Shown: piece after piece, positions 7,275 through 16,234 of the stretch
Layout: each line of letters opens with the position of its first letter
Numbering within the stretch: the first letter of the stretch is position 1
DNA from: a bacterium
GTDB taxonomy: Bacteria; Bacteroidota; Bacteroidia; NS11-12g; UBA9320
Assembly: GCA_018223105.1 (NCBI GenBank)
Contig: JAAEYY010000019.1
Span: forward strand, 1 to 49,513
DNA length: 49,513 nucleotides
Reading direction: 5' to 3'
Made by a program: the position numbers and the translations under genes
The notes under the pieces: generated by a model
Seen by the model: only the letters and a program-made list of their open reading frames with translations
The model's database searches: none
Told to the model about the DNA's origin: nothing

Positions 7275-7748
7275 ATGGTGCTGGCAAAAGGCTATTTAGA
7301 GACTCCATTAGGATTGCTTGAAATCACTGCAAATGCAGTAGGCATAACAAGTATAAGCTTTACTGAGAAGGCGGAGCCAGGAGTAGAGTCTGATCTGATT
7401 GTTGAAGCTAAAACTCAGCTTATTGAATACTTCTCAGGTAAAAGAAGCGAATTTGATCTTGAAATTAGCTTGGATTTACCACCGTTTCACACATGTGTAT
7501 TGGATGCTGTTCAGGATATCCCATACGGAACCATGCGAAGTTACGGTCAGATAGCTCGAGAATTAGGAGCAGCGAATATGGCGCAAGCTGTAGGATCTGC
7601 AAATGCTAAGAATCCAATTTTGATTGTGATACCCTGTCACAGAGTAGTAGCTTCCAACGGTGATCTTACCGGCTATTCCGGCGGTTTAGAACGAAAAAGA
7701 AAGCTTCTGGAAATGGAAGGCGCTTTAAGGCAAGTCAGCCTGTTTTAA
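7275..7748 (+). CDS. ogt: Methylated-DNA-protein-cysteine S-methyltransferase
   Basis: This repairs O6-alkylguanine in DNA by transferring the alkyl group to its own cysteine in a one-use reaction. The active-site motif PCHRV is present with Cys121. The helix-turn-helix region 'YGTMRSYGQIARELGAANMAQAVGSANAKNP' precedes it in two parts, including the Arg finger region. The C-terminal 'GYSGGLERKRKLLEMEG' is typical. I chose the ATG at 7275 (157 residues) rather than a TTG nine bases upstream. The gene stands alone, divergent from the NUDIX regulator, and is followed by two adjoining GC-rich hairpins. The Ogt type (single domain without an Ada regulatory half) is clear. Confidence 0.95.
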   Translation: MVLAKGYLETPLGLLEITANAVGITSISFTEKAEPGVESDLIVEAKTQLIEYFSGKRSEFDLEISLDLPPFHTCVLDAVQDIPYGTMRSYGQIARELGAANMAQAVGSANAKNPILIVIPCHRVVASNGDLTGYSGGLERKRKLLEMEGALRQVSLF

Positions 7749-7765
7749 TCCTTTTAAAATAAAGT

Positions 7766-7796
7766 GGGCCCTTGCGGGCCCTGTCTGATAGACAGG
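7766..7796. repeat. Two adjoining GC-rich palindromes
   Basis: GGGCCC-TTGC-GGGCCC (7766-7781) overlaps by two bases a second inverted repeat, CCTGTCT-GAT-AGACAGG (7780-7796). They lie 18 bp after the methyltransferase stop. There is no T run after either, so they are poor terminators. Palindromes of this GC-rich kind stand out in AT-rich intergenic sequence and may belong to a dispersed repeat family; the copy number cannot be judged from this window. Confidence 0.6.
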
Positions 7797-7802
7797 TATT
7801 GT

Positions 7803-7931
7803 ATGATTAAGATTACCTACTACAGACAATGGCAATATAATGGTTTTACTGATAACCTTAAAAGTGAGATAGAAATAGGTAACAATAAATCCGGGTCATT
7901 CTTATTATTTAATGATACAGAAATCCAATAA
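7803..7931 (+). CDS. Possible 42-residue small protein, unknown
   Basis: ATG at 7803 opens 42 codons ending with TAA at 7929-7931. The product begins MIKITYYRQWQYNGFTDN and ends LLFNDTEIQ. Its composition (aromatic and polar, beta-like) resembles a real small protein, but no family is recognised and no promoter is evident; the start lies just after the palindromes at 7766-7796. It may be a fragment of a decayed gene. Confidence 0.25.
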   Translation: MIKITYYRQWQYNGFTDNLKSEIEIGNNKSGSFLLFNDTEIQ

Positions 7932-8045
7932 AGGAAATTTTACGTAAAACCATGTGAAGAGAAGATCAATGCTACGTATAGTTTAAGCGGAAATCGCTTT
8001 CTATTGTACTGAAGATATTAGCAGGGCTTCTTATTAAACTTAGAG

Positions 8046-8330
8046 ATGATGGAAGTGAAATTAGCCCAAACTGAAAATGAAATTCCGGAAATGCGTCGTA
8101 TTCGTGAAATTCATCTTTCACAGATGTACTATGAGCATATTCGGTTATGTATTATAAAATGTATTGACGAACTTAAATTGATTCTGATACAAGTTCCTGA
8201 GCACGGACCTAAATCGTTCAATCTTGAATATTCTTGTGTAAATCCCAAGGATGAAGTTTTAATAAAAGAAATAGCGAAAAGACTTCCTGTTAATTTGATT
8301 AAAACAGTGAAGCAGTCTAACAGCGAATAA
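8046..8330 (+). CDS. Hypothetical protein (94 residues)
   Basis: This small soluble protein starts with a double ATG (8046 or 8049). It has an amphipathic N-terminal half (EIPEMRRIREIHLSQMYYEHIRLC) and a C-terminal half with 'NPKDEVLIKEIAKRLPVNLIKTV'. There are no signal peptide, membrane segment or known motif. It stands alone in a loosely packed region between orphan small frames, and I recognise no family. The length and normal codon use support a real gene moderately. Confidence 0.45.
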   Translation: MMEVKLAQTENEIPEMRRIREIHLSQMYYEHIRLCIIKCIDELKLILIQVPEHGPKSFNLEYSCVNPKDEVLIKEIAKRLPVNLIKTVKQSNSE

Positions 8331-8386
8331 GCGGTTCATTAAGCCAAAGTTAAGACATGGCCAAATCCCCTATAATTTATATTATG

Positions 8387-8626
8387 TTAACTAGCTGTTT
8401 TGTCCAGCAAGGTATCCTCATATACCCCTTTAATGCAAAAGACTCCGGACAACTCTTCTACTTCAAAGTATTTACCTATACAAAAATCTAAATGAATACC
8501 GGCCAAGATTGTGCTGGAAGAAAGATTTGAACCCGGTTTTTGAGTTTGGTTGTTGATTCTTAAACGGACCTTTGGGATTACAGTTCCGTTTTGGGTTTTG
8601 AACAATTGATTAAAGTGTAATTTCAT
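8387..8626 (-). CDS. Hypothetical small protein (79 residues)
   Basis: This small protein begins MKLHFNQLFKTQNGTVIPK and contains 'VRLRINNQTQKPGSNLSS' followed by a beta-rich stretch and 'KYFEVEELSGVFCIKGVYED'. The pattern resembles small all-beta hypothetical proteins common in Flavobacteriia, but no function is known to me. Its start is preceded on its own strand by the multi-stem element at 8710-8866, which could be a structured leader. It has no neighbours on the same strand within 500 bp upstream. Confidence 0.55.
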   Translation of the reverse strand: MKLHFNQLFKTQNGTVIPKVRLRINNQTQKPGSNLSSSTILAGIHLDFCIGKYFEVEELSGVFCIKGVYEDTLLDKTAS

Positions 8627-8709
8627 CGTATTCCTTCTAATAGTTTAAACGAGTACAAGCTTATGTCTTCTATAAGATTAAAAGGTTGCTTCAAAATTAT
8701 CCTTAATTT

Positions 8710-8866
8710 CAAACCGAAAAAGTCCCTAAATGATGACAATCCTCGGTTTGTCCTTAATTATAAACACAAAGGAGGGTTCGTCCCTCCTTCATGCCTACAT
8801 AAATTGAGTTTCAAGCCCCTAAATAGGGACCCTACACTATCACTGCCTGTCTCTTTGTAATTAAGG
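8710..8866. other. Multi-stem inverted-repeat element (possible structured RNA or leader)
   Basis: Several stems are packed in 157 bp without a credible gene. CAAACCGA (8710-8717) pairs with TCGGTTTG (8743-8750). CCTTAATTA (8752-8760) pairs with TAATTAAGG (8858-8866) and encloses two further hairpins: AAGGAGGG/CCCTCCTT (8769-8789) and CCCT/AGGG (8817-8828). The enclosing stem with two internal hairpins resembles a three-way junction. CCTTAATT also occurs at 8701. Read on the minus strand the element lies in the leader of the 79-residue gene (start 8626). A 65-codon plus-strand frame crosses it but looks accidental. Confidence 0.4.
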
Positions 8867-9112
8867 TTGAATCATTAGCGATTCAAATTTCTTCACAAAC
8901 TGCTACATACCCCGGGCGCTGCCCGGTCATCAGACTTTACTCCGCCAGCTGGCGGATTTAACAAGAGTTTAATTTTGATGTAAACACGAGCAGAACAGCT
9001 CTATGTTCTTATTCATCAATTACTTAAGTAGTAGTTTGTAATGCAAATATAAATTGTAAATTCCAATTATGAAACAAAAAAATCTAGAAAAGGGAAATAT
9101 TGCAAAACGGGG
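8867..9112. other. Non-coding AT-rich stretch with two GC palindromes
   Basis: Between the multi-stem element and the terminator of the gyrA/TPR unit I see no gene. The stretch contains two palindromes: CCGGGC-GCT-GCCCGG (8913-8927) and the perfect 16-bp dyad TCCGCCAGCTGGCGGA (8941-8956). The rest is AT-rich and unremarkable. Confidence 0.55.
8913..8956. repeat. Pair of GC-rich palindromes
   Basis: CCGGGC-GCT-GCCCGG at 8913-8927 and TCCGCCAGCTGGCGGA at 8941-8956 sit 13 bp apart. Both are far more GC-rich than their surroundings. From memory, GC-rich dyads like the second are frequent between genes in marine Bacteroidota, suggesting a dispersed element, but that needs genome-wide counting. 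Confidence 0.5.
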
Positions 9113-9140
9113 TAATAAAAAAGGGGACCTAAGCCCCCTT
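9113..9140 (-). terminator. Intrinsic terminator of the gyrA/TPR unit
   Basis: Read on the minus strand, AAGGGG (9140-9135) pairs with CCCCTT (9126-9121) around an eight-base loop and runs into a T-rich tail (9122-9113). It lies 20 bp beyond the TPR gene stop and closes that transcription unit. Confidence 0.8.
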
Positions 9141-9161
9141 CTCATTTCATTCAGATAAACT

Positions 9162-10592
9162 TTATTCATTTTCCTCAATCCAGGCCTTCATCTCAGCGAA
9201 TTTGTCCATTTGATTAAGGTTTGCATATACTCGTTTCATGTTTTTTGCTAGCTCAACACGCTCTTCATTCGACATCTCAGTATGATTGTCGAATACAATT
9301 TCAAAATTCTCTAGAGCTTTTGCATACAGAGCATCTTTCTTTGAAGTGTATTTGGCTACTTCATCCGGATCATAAATACCTTTGGCATTCATTTCTTCGA
9401 TCATGGCACTCACTTTATTTTGATAAAGCGCACCTTTATTATAATAGGCATCGTAGTACGAAGGATCTATTTCTATAATTACATCGTAATCCGCCAAAGC
9501 TTTCTCCAGATAACCTTCTATTGCAGTAAGTGATTCATCTTTGATGCTCACTTTCTTCACATTTCCTGATGAAACATTTACCAGAACTGAACCATGAGAA
9601 TAATTTAGGCTCCTCACCCCTCCTTCTGTTGTTACATCTTTAGGTTCACCCAAGAATTCCTTAACTTCCACTTCAGGCATTCCGGGTTTAACTTTATAAA
9701 GATTTTCAATGTCGGTTCTAATACTGGAAGCTAATCCTTCGTAACTAATAGCTCTAGCAAAATAGTAGATTGTATTGCCGGGATCTTCCTCAATAGCTAC
9801 ATCCAGCTTATCAATAAGCTCCTGGCTTCTACCTTGTTTTAAATAAATATCAAGCTCAACATTGATCAGAGATCGATCATTTGGGAAAACATCTCTCCCA
9901 GCGGTTACTGTTTTTAATGCTTGAGCAGTATCGCCATTATACATGTATAATTGACTTAAGCTCGCAAATACTGCAGACTCCTTATATCCATTATCTACCA
10001 ATTGCTGGAACGTCTCTCTCGCTAAGTCGTTATTTTCATTAGCTACTGCAGAGTAACCAATTAGCTCTAAAAGTACATTCTTATTAAGGTTATTCTCGAT
10101 AAGTAATGGGTTCTCTTCATCCATTAAAGGAATAGCCTCGTTTAATCGAGTAATGGCTAAATCATACTCTTGGTTCTGATAAGCGACATATCCTCTGTTG
10201 TAGAGCTCGATAGCCACCCAGATTAATCCTCTGTCTTGTGCTAATTCAGCCCATTCTCTACGTCTGCTATCATCAAATTTGATACAGTCTTCAAAAGACT
10301 CTTTAGCTACAACTATAGCATCCGGATATTTATTGGCTAAACTATCATAAGTAGTAGCCAGCATATAATATGTCATGCCTTTCCAGTAAAACATCTTACC
10401 GTCTGCACGAGTTTTAGGATGTTCTGCTGCTTCATCAATAGAAGTCTTAAGTTCCTCCAGATCAAGGTCTTTCGGTAAATTGTTTGTAATAGCAACTTCT
10501 ACGGATGTAACTTTATATGATTGTGCATTCGCTCCTAAAGCCAGCAGAAATAATAAAGCAAAACCACAGATTTTAGTCATCCTGTTCTTCAT
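9162..10592 (-). CDS. Secreted tetratricopeptide-repeat protein with BamE/SmpA-like segment
   Basis: This exported TPR protein has a signal peptide ([24 protein letters not shown]) if translation starts at 10592; the ATG at 10580 also works and the longer frame further into gyrA is unlikely. TPR-like helical pairs cover about residues 60-290 and again 355-475. Between them, about residues 298-350, '[20 protein letters not shown]' followed by a short beta region ('[22 protein letters not shown]') resembles the SmpA/OmlA (BamE) fold, which is usually a separate outer-membrane assembly lipoprotein. The gene overlaps the end of gyrA by 20 bp and must be co-transcribed with it. The role is probably periplasmic scaffolding; the exact function is unknown. 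Confidence 0.8.
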   Translation of the reverse strand: MKNRMTKICGFALLFLLALGANAQSYKVTSVEVAITNNLPKDLDLEELKTSIDEAAEHPKTRADGKMFYWKGMTYYMLATTYDSLANKYPDAIVVAKESFEDCIKFDDSRRREWAELAQDRGLIWVAIELYNRGYVAYQNQEYDLAITRLNEAIPLMDEENPLLIENNLNKNVLLELIGYSAVANENNDLARETFQQLVDNGYKESAVFASLSQLYMYNGDTAQALKTVTAGRDVFPNDRSLINVELDIYLKQGRSQELIDKLDVAIEEDPGNTIYYFARAISYEGLASSIRTDIENLYKVKPGMPEVEVKEFLGEPKDVTTEGGVRSLNYSHGSVLVNVSSGNVKKVSIKDESLTAIEGYLEKALADYDVIIEIDPSYYDAYYNKGALYQNKVSAMIEEMNAKGIYDPDEVAKYTSKKDALYAKALENFEIVFDNHTEMSNEERVELAKNMKRVYANLNQMDKFAEMKAWIEENE

Positions 10593-13143
10593 TGTTTTCA
10601 GTGTCATTTGTTGTATTTTCATTTGTTGTTGTCTCATCATCAGTTCCTTCTACCGGTACATCTGCTCCCTCTTCTCCTTCAACTAACTCTTCCTCTTCAA
10701 CCGCCGGAACTCTTGCAACAGATGCAATCTCGTCGTTATCTCTGATTTTCAATAACCTCACTCCTTGCGTTGCTCTACCCATCACTCTTACATCAACCAT
10801 TCTCATTCTTATGGTGATTCCGAGTTTAGTGATAATCATGAGATCATTTTCATCTGTTACATCTTTAATAGAGATTAAATATCCTGTTTTTTCAGTAATA
10901 TTTAGGGTTTTCACTCCCTTTCCACCCCTTCCGGTAATTCGGTAATCATCTACATCAGTTCTCTTTCCGTAGCCTTTTTCCGAAACCACCATGATGGATT
11001 TCTCTTCTTCAATAGGAACACAAACCATACCAATAACTTCATCCTTGTCATCTTCAAGGCGAACACCTCTAACTCCGGATGCTGTTCTACCCATTGGTCG
11101 AACATTTTCTTCGTTAAATCGTATTGCCTTACCCGACTTTTTAGCCATTAGTATTTCGCAGTTTCCGTTGGTAAGTCTAGCTTCAAGTAACTCATCTCCA
11201 TCTTTTACTGTGATGGCATTGATACCGTTAGCTCGTGGACGACTATATGCCTCAAGGGTGGTTTTTTTAATTGTACCCTTTTTAGTACACATCATGATAT
11301 AATTGTTGTTCACGTATTCCTCGTCTTTGAGGTCACCAACAGCAACAAACGCCTTGATTCTATCTTCCTTAGGTATATTGATTAGGTTCTGAATTGCTCT
11401 ACCTTGAGAAACTTTAGAACCTTCCGGTATTTCGTAAACCTTCATCCAGAAACATCTTCCTTGATCTGTGAAGAATAGGATGTAATTGTGAGTTTTCGTT
11501 ACAAAAAGATGCTCTACAAAGTCTTCATCTCGATGCTTCACTCCCCTATTTCCAACACCACCTCTGGATTGAGTTCTATATTCTATGAGTGAAGTTCTTT
11601 TGATGTATCCCATATGAGATATGGTAACTACCATTTCCTCATTAGCGATCAAATCTTCAATATTGATTTCAGATGCATCAAACTCAATTTGAGTTCTACG
11701 CTCATCTCCATACTTTTCTTTTACTTCTAGAAGCTCATCTTTAATGATCTGCATTCTGCGTACTTCATTCGAAAGGATATCTTCCAAATCAGCTATGGTT
11801 TCCATTAATTGAGCATGCTCTTCACGGATTTTATCTCTTTCAAGTCCGGTGAGCTTTTGAAGTCTCATGTCCAAAATAGCTCTTGCCTGAATTTCACTCA
11901 GTTTGAACTCAGACATAAGACCATTTCTCGCATCTTCAGGTGTAGAAGAACCCCTGATTAAGGCAATTACTGCATCCAGATTATCAAGCGCAATGAGTAA
12001 TCCTTCCAGGATATGCGCTCTTTTCTTAGCTTCATCCAGTAAATACTCTGTTCTGCGAACTACAACTTCATGTCGGTGATCTACATAATGCTCGATCATT
12101 CCTTTAAGGTTGAGCATTTGTGGTCTACCCTTTACTAGTGCAATGTTGTTTACACTAAATGAAGTTTGTAATGGAGTATATTTAAATAATTTATTTAAAA
12201 CGATATTCGGAATTGCATCTCTTTTTAAGTCAAATACAATTCTTAAACCTTGTCTACCACTTTCATCTCTTATCTCTGAGATTCCTTCGATAACTTTGTC
12301 ATTAACTAGATCAACTGCTTTGACAATGATTTGAGATGGACTTACTTGATAAGGTACTTCTGTAATAATGATTTGTTCTTTACCGGTCTTTGTAACGTCA
12401 AATTCCGCTTTTCCACGCATCATTACTCGGCCTCGACCTTCGAGGAATGCTTGTCGCACTCCTTCATATCCGTAAATAGTACCGCCGGTTGGGAAGTCGG
12501 GAGCCTTAATGTATTCCATGAGCCCCTCTATATCGATATCGCGATTGTCAATGTAGGCAACAATACCATCTACTACTTCAGATAGGTTATGCGGAGCCAT
12601 ATTAGTAGCCATACCTACAGCAATACCTGAAGCACCGTTTACAAGTAATCCAGGGATTTTTGCCGGCAATACTGTTGGCTCTTTTAACGAATCATCAAAG
12701 TTGTTTGCGAACTCAACAGTATTCTTGTCAATATCCGTGAGCATCTCCTCGGCAATTTTTCTCATCCTTGCCTCGGTATAACGCATTGCAGCTGGAGGGT
12801 CACCATCAATCGAACCAAAGTTACCCTGGCCGTCGACCATTGGGTATCGAAGACTCCAATCTTGAGCCATTCTAACCATGGTATCGTACACAGAACTATC
12901 TCCGTGTGGGTGATACTTACCTAAAACCTCACCTACAATTCTCGCCGACTTTTTGTATGGACGATTGCTCGCCAAGCCCAACTCTGTCATTCCGTACAAC
13001 ACCCTGCGATGAACGGGTTTCAACCCATCCCTTACATCGGGTAATGCACGAGAGACTATAACCGACATCGAATAATCGATGTAGGCAGTCTTCATTTCAT
13101 CCTCGATGTTAATCGGAATTATTTTCTCGTTTTCTGAATTCAT
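10573..13143 (-). CDS. gyrA: DNA gyrase subunit A
   Basis: This is the cleavage-rejoining subunit of DNA gyrase, which with GyrB introduces negative supercoils. The catalytic Tyr122 sits in [10 protein letters not shown]. The quinolone-determining region reads [10 protein letters not shown] with Ser83 and Asp87, the sensitive-type residues in E. coli numbering. The C-terminal beta-pinwheel (about 505-810) carries the gyrase-specific GyrA box as GRGGKGV rather than QRRGGKG, in '[14 protein letters not shown]', which distinguishes it from ParC. The last 45 residues are an acidic, low-complexity tail rich in Glu, Asp, Thr and Asn. The length of 856 is normal. The upstream 163 bp contains a dyad resembling paired DnaA boxes. 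Confidence 0.98.
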   Translation of the reverse strand: MNSENEKIIPINIEDEMKTAYIDYSMSVIVSRALPDVRDGLKPVHRRVLYGMTELGLASNRPYKKSARIVGEVLGKYHPHGDSSVYDTMVRMAQDWSLRYPMVDGQGNFGSIDGDPPAAMRYTEARMRKIAEEMLTDIDKNTVEFANNFDDSLKEPTVLPAKIPGLLVNGASGIAVGMATNMAPHNLSEVVDGIVAYIDNRDIDIEGLMEYIKAPDFPTGGTIYGYEGVRQAFLEGRGRVMMRGKAEFDVTKTGKEQIIITEVPYQVSPSQIIVKAVDLVNDKVIEGISEIRDESGRQGLRIVFDLKRDAIPNIVLNKLFKYTPLQTSFSVNNIALVKGRPQMLNLKGMIEHYVDHRHEVVVRRTEYLLDEAKKRAHILEGLLIALDNLDAVIALIRGSSTPEDARNGLMSEFKLSEIQARAILDMRLQKLTGLERDKIREEHAQLMETIADLEDILSNEVRRMQIIKDELLEVKEKYGDERRTQIEFDASEINIEDLIANEEMVVTISHMGYIKRTSLIEYRTQSRGGVGNRGVKHRDEDFVEHLFVTKTHNYILFFTDQGRCFWMKVYEIPEGSKVSQGRAIQNLINIPKEDRIKAFVAVGDLKDEEYVNNNYIMMCTKKGTIKKTTLEAYSRPRANGINAITVKDGDELLEARLTNGNCEILMAKKSGKAIRFNEENVRPMGRTASGVRGVRLEDDKDEVIGMVCVPIEEEKSIMVVSEKGYGKRTDVDDYRITGRGGKGVKTLNITEKTGYLISIKDVTDENDLMIITKLGITIRMRMVDVRVMGRATQGVRLLKIRDNDEIASVARVPAVEEEELVEGEEGADVPVEGTDDETTTNENTTNDTENNEEQDD

Positions 13144-13218
13144 GTTTAAAGATTCACTTTAAAGCGGGCAAAATATTGTCAACGAGCCAATTGAGCGGCT
13201 TTTCGAGCACTAAAATAC

Positions 13219-13231
13219 CCACAAATTGTGG
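13219..13231. promoter_or_regulatory. Dyad CCACAA-A-TTGTGG upstream of gyrA
   Basis: A 6-bp inverted repeat around a single A, 75 bp upstream of the gyrA start. Each half reads as a DnaA-box-like site (ATACCCACA and, on the other strand, CTGTCCACA; each 7 of 9 against TTATCCACA). It could be a regulator or DnaA site; a chance match is possible. Confidence 0.3.
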
Positions 13232-13306
13232 ACAGAATTAGTCAACTTGAAGATCGTTCAAAATAAACTCACAAGCGGAAGTATTTACCGCTTAATAATC
13301 AATACG

Positions 13307-14674
13307 TTACAATGAGAAAGTTTGGCCTTTACGAGGAACTTCTACCGGGATATTTAATTTATCTTTTACCAGCTCGCTAAAGGCTTCCATGCCGGATTCT
13401 TCACCGTGAACAATAAATAGTTTGAAATTAGAGTCTGACTTGCAGGATTCAATATATCTCAATAGTCCATCTTTGTCAGGGTGGGCACTAAAAACATCCG
13501 TTTGAAGCACCTTAGCATAGACGTAGCGGTCTTGATTTTTAATTCTGATGGGATTTATACCGTCGAGTAGTTTGGCTCCAAGTGTACCCGGAGTGCAGAA
13601 TCCAGCGATTAAAACTGTGCAAAGAGGATTAGAGACGTGATCTTGTAAGTGTTGTTGAATCCTGCCTCCTTCCAGCATACCGGCTGAAGAAACGATAATA
13701 CATGAGTCGTGATACAGTTCCATATCTTGAGCATCAGACTCGTCTTGAACCAGGTGTAATTCTTTGAAATCGAACAATTCACCTGTTTCTGCTGCGCTCA
13801 TTTTTGCTTCCTCATTTAGGTAGCTCCGAAATTTATTGTGAATGTTAGTACTTGCTAGAGCCAAAGGACTATCTGCAAATACCCTGATAGATGGAACCTC
13901 CCCCGATTCAAATAATTGCTTTAAGGTAAATAGTATTGCCTGCGTTCTGCCAACACTAAATGCAGGTATTATGAGTCTACCGGCTTTGTTTACGCATGCT
14001 TGAATTACTTGTGACTTTAGTTCTTCCAATGGACTAATCTGCACCTTGTGACTTCTATTACCATAGGTGGCCTCACAGATGAGGTAATCTAAGTTCTCCA
14101 TTGGTTTAGGATCCACAATTAATTTGCTTCCGTAATTTCCAAGATCACCTGTAAAACCAATTCTAGTGGTTTTTTTATCCTTTATCTCCAGCACTATACT
14201 GGCAGCTCCTATAATATGACCGGCTTCATACAGCTCTACACTAATTTCGGGACTTAACTCAAACTTCTTATAAAATGGCAGTGTGATTATTCTATCTTGA
14301 GCTTTTTTAATTTCAGCGAAGCCATAAAGTTTGGGCATTCCATTCCGCTTTTTTCTATCGAGATTTTGAATGTTAACAGAATCAGCCCAAAGCTTATCTA
14401 ATAAATATGCCGTTGGTTCAGTGCAAAAAATATGTCCCTCAAATCCTTGTTTCACTAAATTTGGGATGTTGCCGCTATGATCGATATGGGCATGAGATAA
14501 TATTACCACATCTATTTCATTTGGCTCAAATGGAAAGTTGAGATTGAGATCGGGGTCATCATTTTTCTCATAATCCAAACCACAATCCATTAGGATTTTA
14601 TATCCGTTTTCAAATTCCAATAAATGCATGCTGCCTGTAACCTGCCTGGCAGCTCCCCAACACGTATATTTCAT
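13307..14674 (-). CDS. MBL-fold beta-CASP RNA-processing hydrolase
   Basis: This metallo-beta-lactamase-fold nuclease has a beta-CASP domain, the architecture of CPSF73-like RNA exo/endonucleases. The zinc motif HAHIDH is at residues 61-66, with further ligands in the 'EAGHIIGAASIVLE' and 'FTGDLG' segments and the C-terminal 'DVFSAHPDKDGL' and 'FIVHGEESGM' regions. The start at 14674 (MKYTCWGAARQVTGS) matches the family N-terminus; an upstream ATG at 14695 would overlap the peptidase gene. It is the last gene of the porX operon, 10 bp after the M28 peptidase gene. Bacterial members probably process RNA, but the target is unknown. Confidence 0.9.
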   Translation of the reverse strand: MKYTCWGAARQVTGSMHLLEFENGYKILMDCGLDYEKNDDPDLNLNFPFEPNEIDVVILSHAHIDHSGNIPNLVKQGFEGHIFCTEPTAYLLDKLWADSVNIQNLDRKKRNGMPKLYGFAEIKKAQDRIITLPFYKKFELSPEISVELYEAGHIIGAASIVLEIKDKKTTRIGFTGDLGNYGSKLIVDPKPMENLDYLICEATYGNRSHKVQISPLEELKSQVIQACVNKAGRLIIPAFSVGRTQAILFTLKQLFESGEVPSIRVFADSPLALASTNIHNKFRSYLNEEAKMSAAETGELFDFKELHLVQDESDAQDMELYHDSCIIVSSAGMLEGGRIQQHLQDHVSNPLCTVLIAGFCTPGTLGAKLLDGINPIRIKNQDRYVYAKVLQTDVFSAHPDKDGLLRYIESCKSDSNFKLFIVHGEESGMEAFSELVKDKLNIPVEVPRKGQTFSL

Positions 14675-14684
14675 TATCCCTTTT

Positions 14685-15836
14685 TCAGGGCGCAATAATA
14701 AGCTTTGAAGAATTAATTAAAACACCATTAAGGGTGTAGATACCCACGACATATACTCCAACCTGTAGGTCGTGTAATGAGATTGCAGTCTGATGAATTA
14801 CAGTCCCATCCAGCACAGTTTTGCCATCGAATGAACGAATTTTGTAATTCATTTTCTCATTGGAATACAGCTTAAGTTGAACGAAGTCTTGTGCAGGATT
14901 AGGAAAAATTTCAAACTTTGGAATCACCGTTGTTCCAACAGAGAGCGGAAGTGTATTTCTGCTAAAATACATGGTTCCTGCCAAAGCCACTTGTATAACT
15001 TGTTTCAATGCGTCCAGATCTAAGTGTTCCAAATCGTCGTTAGAAGTATGCACTGTTCCATTGTCATCGCTATACTGATATAGACCGGTAATGATGTAAC
15101 CTGCATCCTCAAAGGGAATATAATCTGATGAGTAGGCATTAGATATGACTGGTTCCAAGAAAGAATAGGCTCGAGTTAGATTAGCCAATGTATCAGTCTT
15201 TAAATAAGACAAAGCATTATTAGAAGTAACACCTGCTTCATCACGCTCACAATAAATTTTCTTATTGCCTTCGGTCTCACCTAACGTCCCACCTAATTGG
15301 TCGAGATTTAACACCAATTGCAAATCCTCTAATGTGTCTAAGCTGTTTTTAACGTAGTAATTCGACCCGATTAAGCCTTGCTCCTCGGCCGAAAAATGAA
15401 TAAACCTAACTCCTACTCGGGTCTCAATGGATTGTATGATTCTAGCGGTTTCCAAAGTCGCCACTACTCCACTGCCATTATCATTGGCACCGACACTATT
15501 TTTACTATCATAGTGGGAACAGACAATGATCCATTTATTAGGATCTAAACCCGGTTTTTCAATGATAATATTGTAGAGGGTATCATCCGAATAGTAAAAA
15601 GTATCTAGTTTGATGTCGGTATACCCAAACTGCTTGTATTTTGAAATAAGATACTCACCGGCGAGGTTTAGTTCTTCAGATCCGGTCTCACGAACACCTA
15701 TAGATGTAAGTTCTTCCAGCCAAAATGAAAAAGAATCTATTTTCTCAATTTGACGGCCAATGCTATAATCGTAATTCTGGGCTCGAAGCTGTGAGCATGA
15801 AACTAAGATGAATAAAATACTGAATAGTCTCGCCAT
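14685..15836 (-). CDS. Secreted M28 family aminopeptidase with type IX sorting domain
   Basis: This is an exported zinc peptidase of family M28. A signal peptide (MARLFSILFILVSCSQLRAQ) leads into the catalytic domain, which shows the family metal ligands His108 (CSHYDS), Asp119 (ANDNGSG), Glu151/Glu152 (SAEEQGL), Asp179 (NLDQ) and His263 (HTSND). Residues from about 306 to the end form a type IX secretion C-terminal domain: 'FEIFPNPAQDFVQL', an 'IRSFDGKTVLDG' middle and a final strand with 'GVYVVGIY'. The protein should therefore cross the outer membrane by the type IX system. It overlaps tsaE by 34 bp and follows porX, the regulator of that same system. Confidence 0.93.
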   Translation of the reverse strand: MARLFSILFILVSCSQLRAQNYDYSIGRQIEKIDSFSFWLEELTSIGVRETGSEELNLAGEYLISKYKQFGYTDIKLDTFYYSDDTLYNIIIEKPGLDPNKWIIVCSHYDSKNSVGANDNGSGVVATLETARIIQSIETRVGVRFIHFSAEEQGLIGSNYYVKNSLDTLEDLQLVLNLDQLGGTLGETEGNKKIYCERDEAGVTSNNALSYLKTDTLANLTRAYSFLEPVISNAYSSDYIPFEDAGYIITGLYQYSDDNGTVHTSNDDLEHLDLDALKQVIQVALAGTMYFSRNTLPLSVGTTVIPKFEIFPNPAQDFVQLKLYSNEKMNYKIRSFDGKTVLDGTVIHQTAISLHDLQVGVYVVGIYTLNGVLINSSKLIIAP

Positions 15837-16234
15837 CCTTGCGAATTTACAGTTATCTCCACATTTACGCAGTCTTCTTCCGGCAATAAATCTGCAATTT
15901 TAGCAGGCCACTCAATAAAGACCGGAGTCTTTTTATCCAAGTATTCCCAAAATCCTATATCCTCAATCTCTTCAACTGATTCTAATCGGTAAAGGTCCAT
16001 GTGATATACTTTCAAATCGGAACAGGAATAAACATTGACTATTGAAAATGTGGGACTATCAACTGCTACGTTGGGATCAAGTGCTTTACAGAATTCCTTA
16101 ACAAGGCTCGTTTTGCCGGCGCCTAAATCTCCATTCAATAAAAAAACAAAACGATCTTCTTGCTCGTAAATACGAGTTAATTCTGATACCAGAATTTGCA
16201 GTTGATCTTCACTCAGTTGAAATTCTTTTTTCAC
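15803..16234 (-). CDS. tsaE: tRNA threonylcarbamoyladenosine biosynthesis ATPase TsaE
   Basis: TsaE is the small ATPase partner of TsaB-TsaD in making the universal t6A modification at position 37 of ANN-decoding tRNAs. The P-loop GDLGAGKTS is at residues 35-43, followed by the family's 'DSPTFSIVNVY' segment, 'HMDLYRL' with the Walker B-like Asp, and 'FIEWPAKI'. The length of 143 is normal. It starts on the last base of porX (one-base overlap) and its end overlaps the peptidase gene by 34 bp, so translation is coupled. The rest of the t6A genes are not in this window. Confidence 0.95.
   Translation of the reverse strand: MKKEFQLSEDQLQILVSELTRIYEQEDRFVFLLNGDLGAGKTSLVKEFCKALDPNVAVDSPTFSIVNVYSCSDLKVYHMDLYRLESVEEIEDIGFWEYLDKKTPVFIEWPAKIADLLPEEDCVNVEITVNSQGWRDYSVFYSS

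Noticed and set aside
8663..8860. 65-codon plus-strand frame with ATG at 8663
   Set aside because: It runs through several perfect hairpins, its composition is Pro/Ser/Lys-rich and random-looking, and it has no family resemblance. The inverted repeats explain the region better.
10592..12585. Several plus-strand frames of 74 to 117 codons inside gyrA
   Set aside because: They are antisense shadows of a certain gyrA gene with low-complexity Ser/Thr-rich translations.
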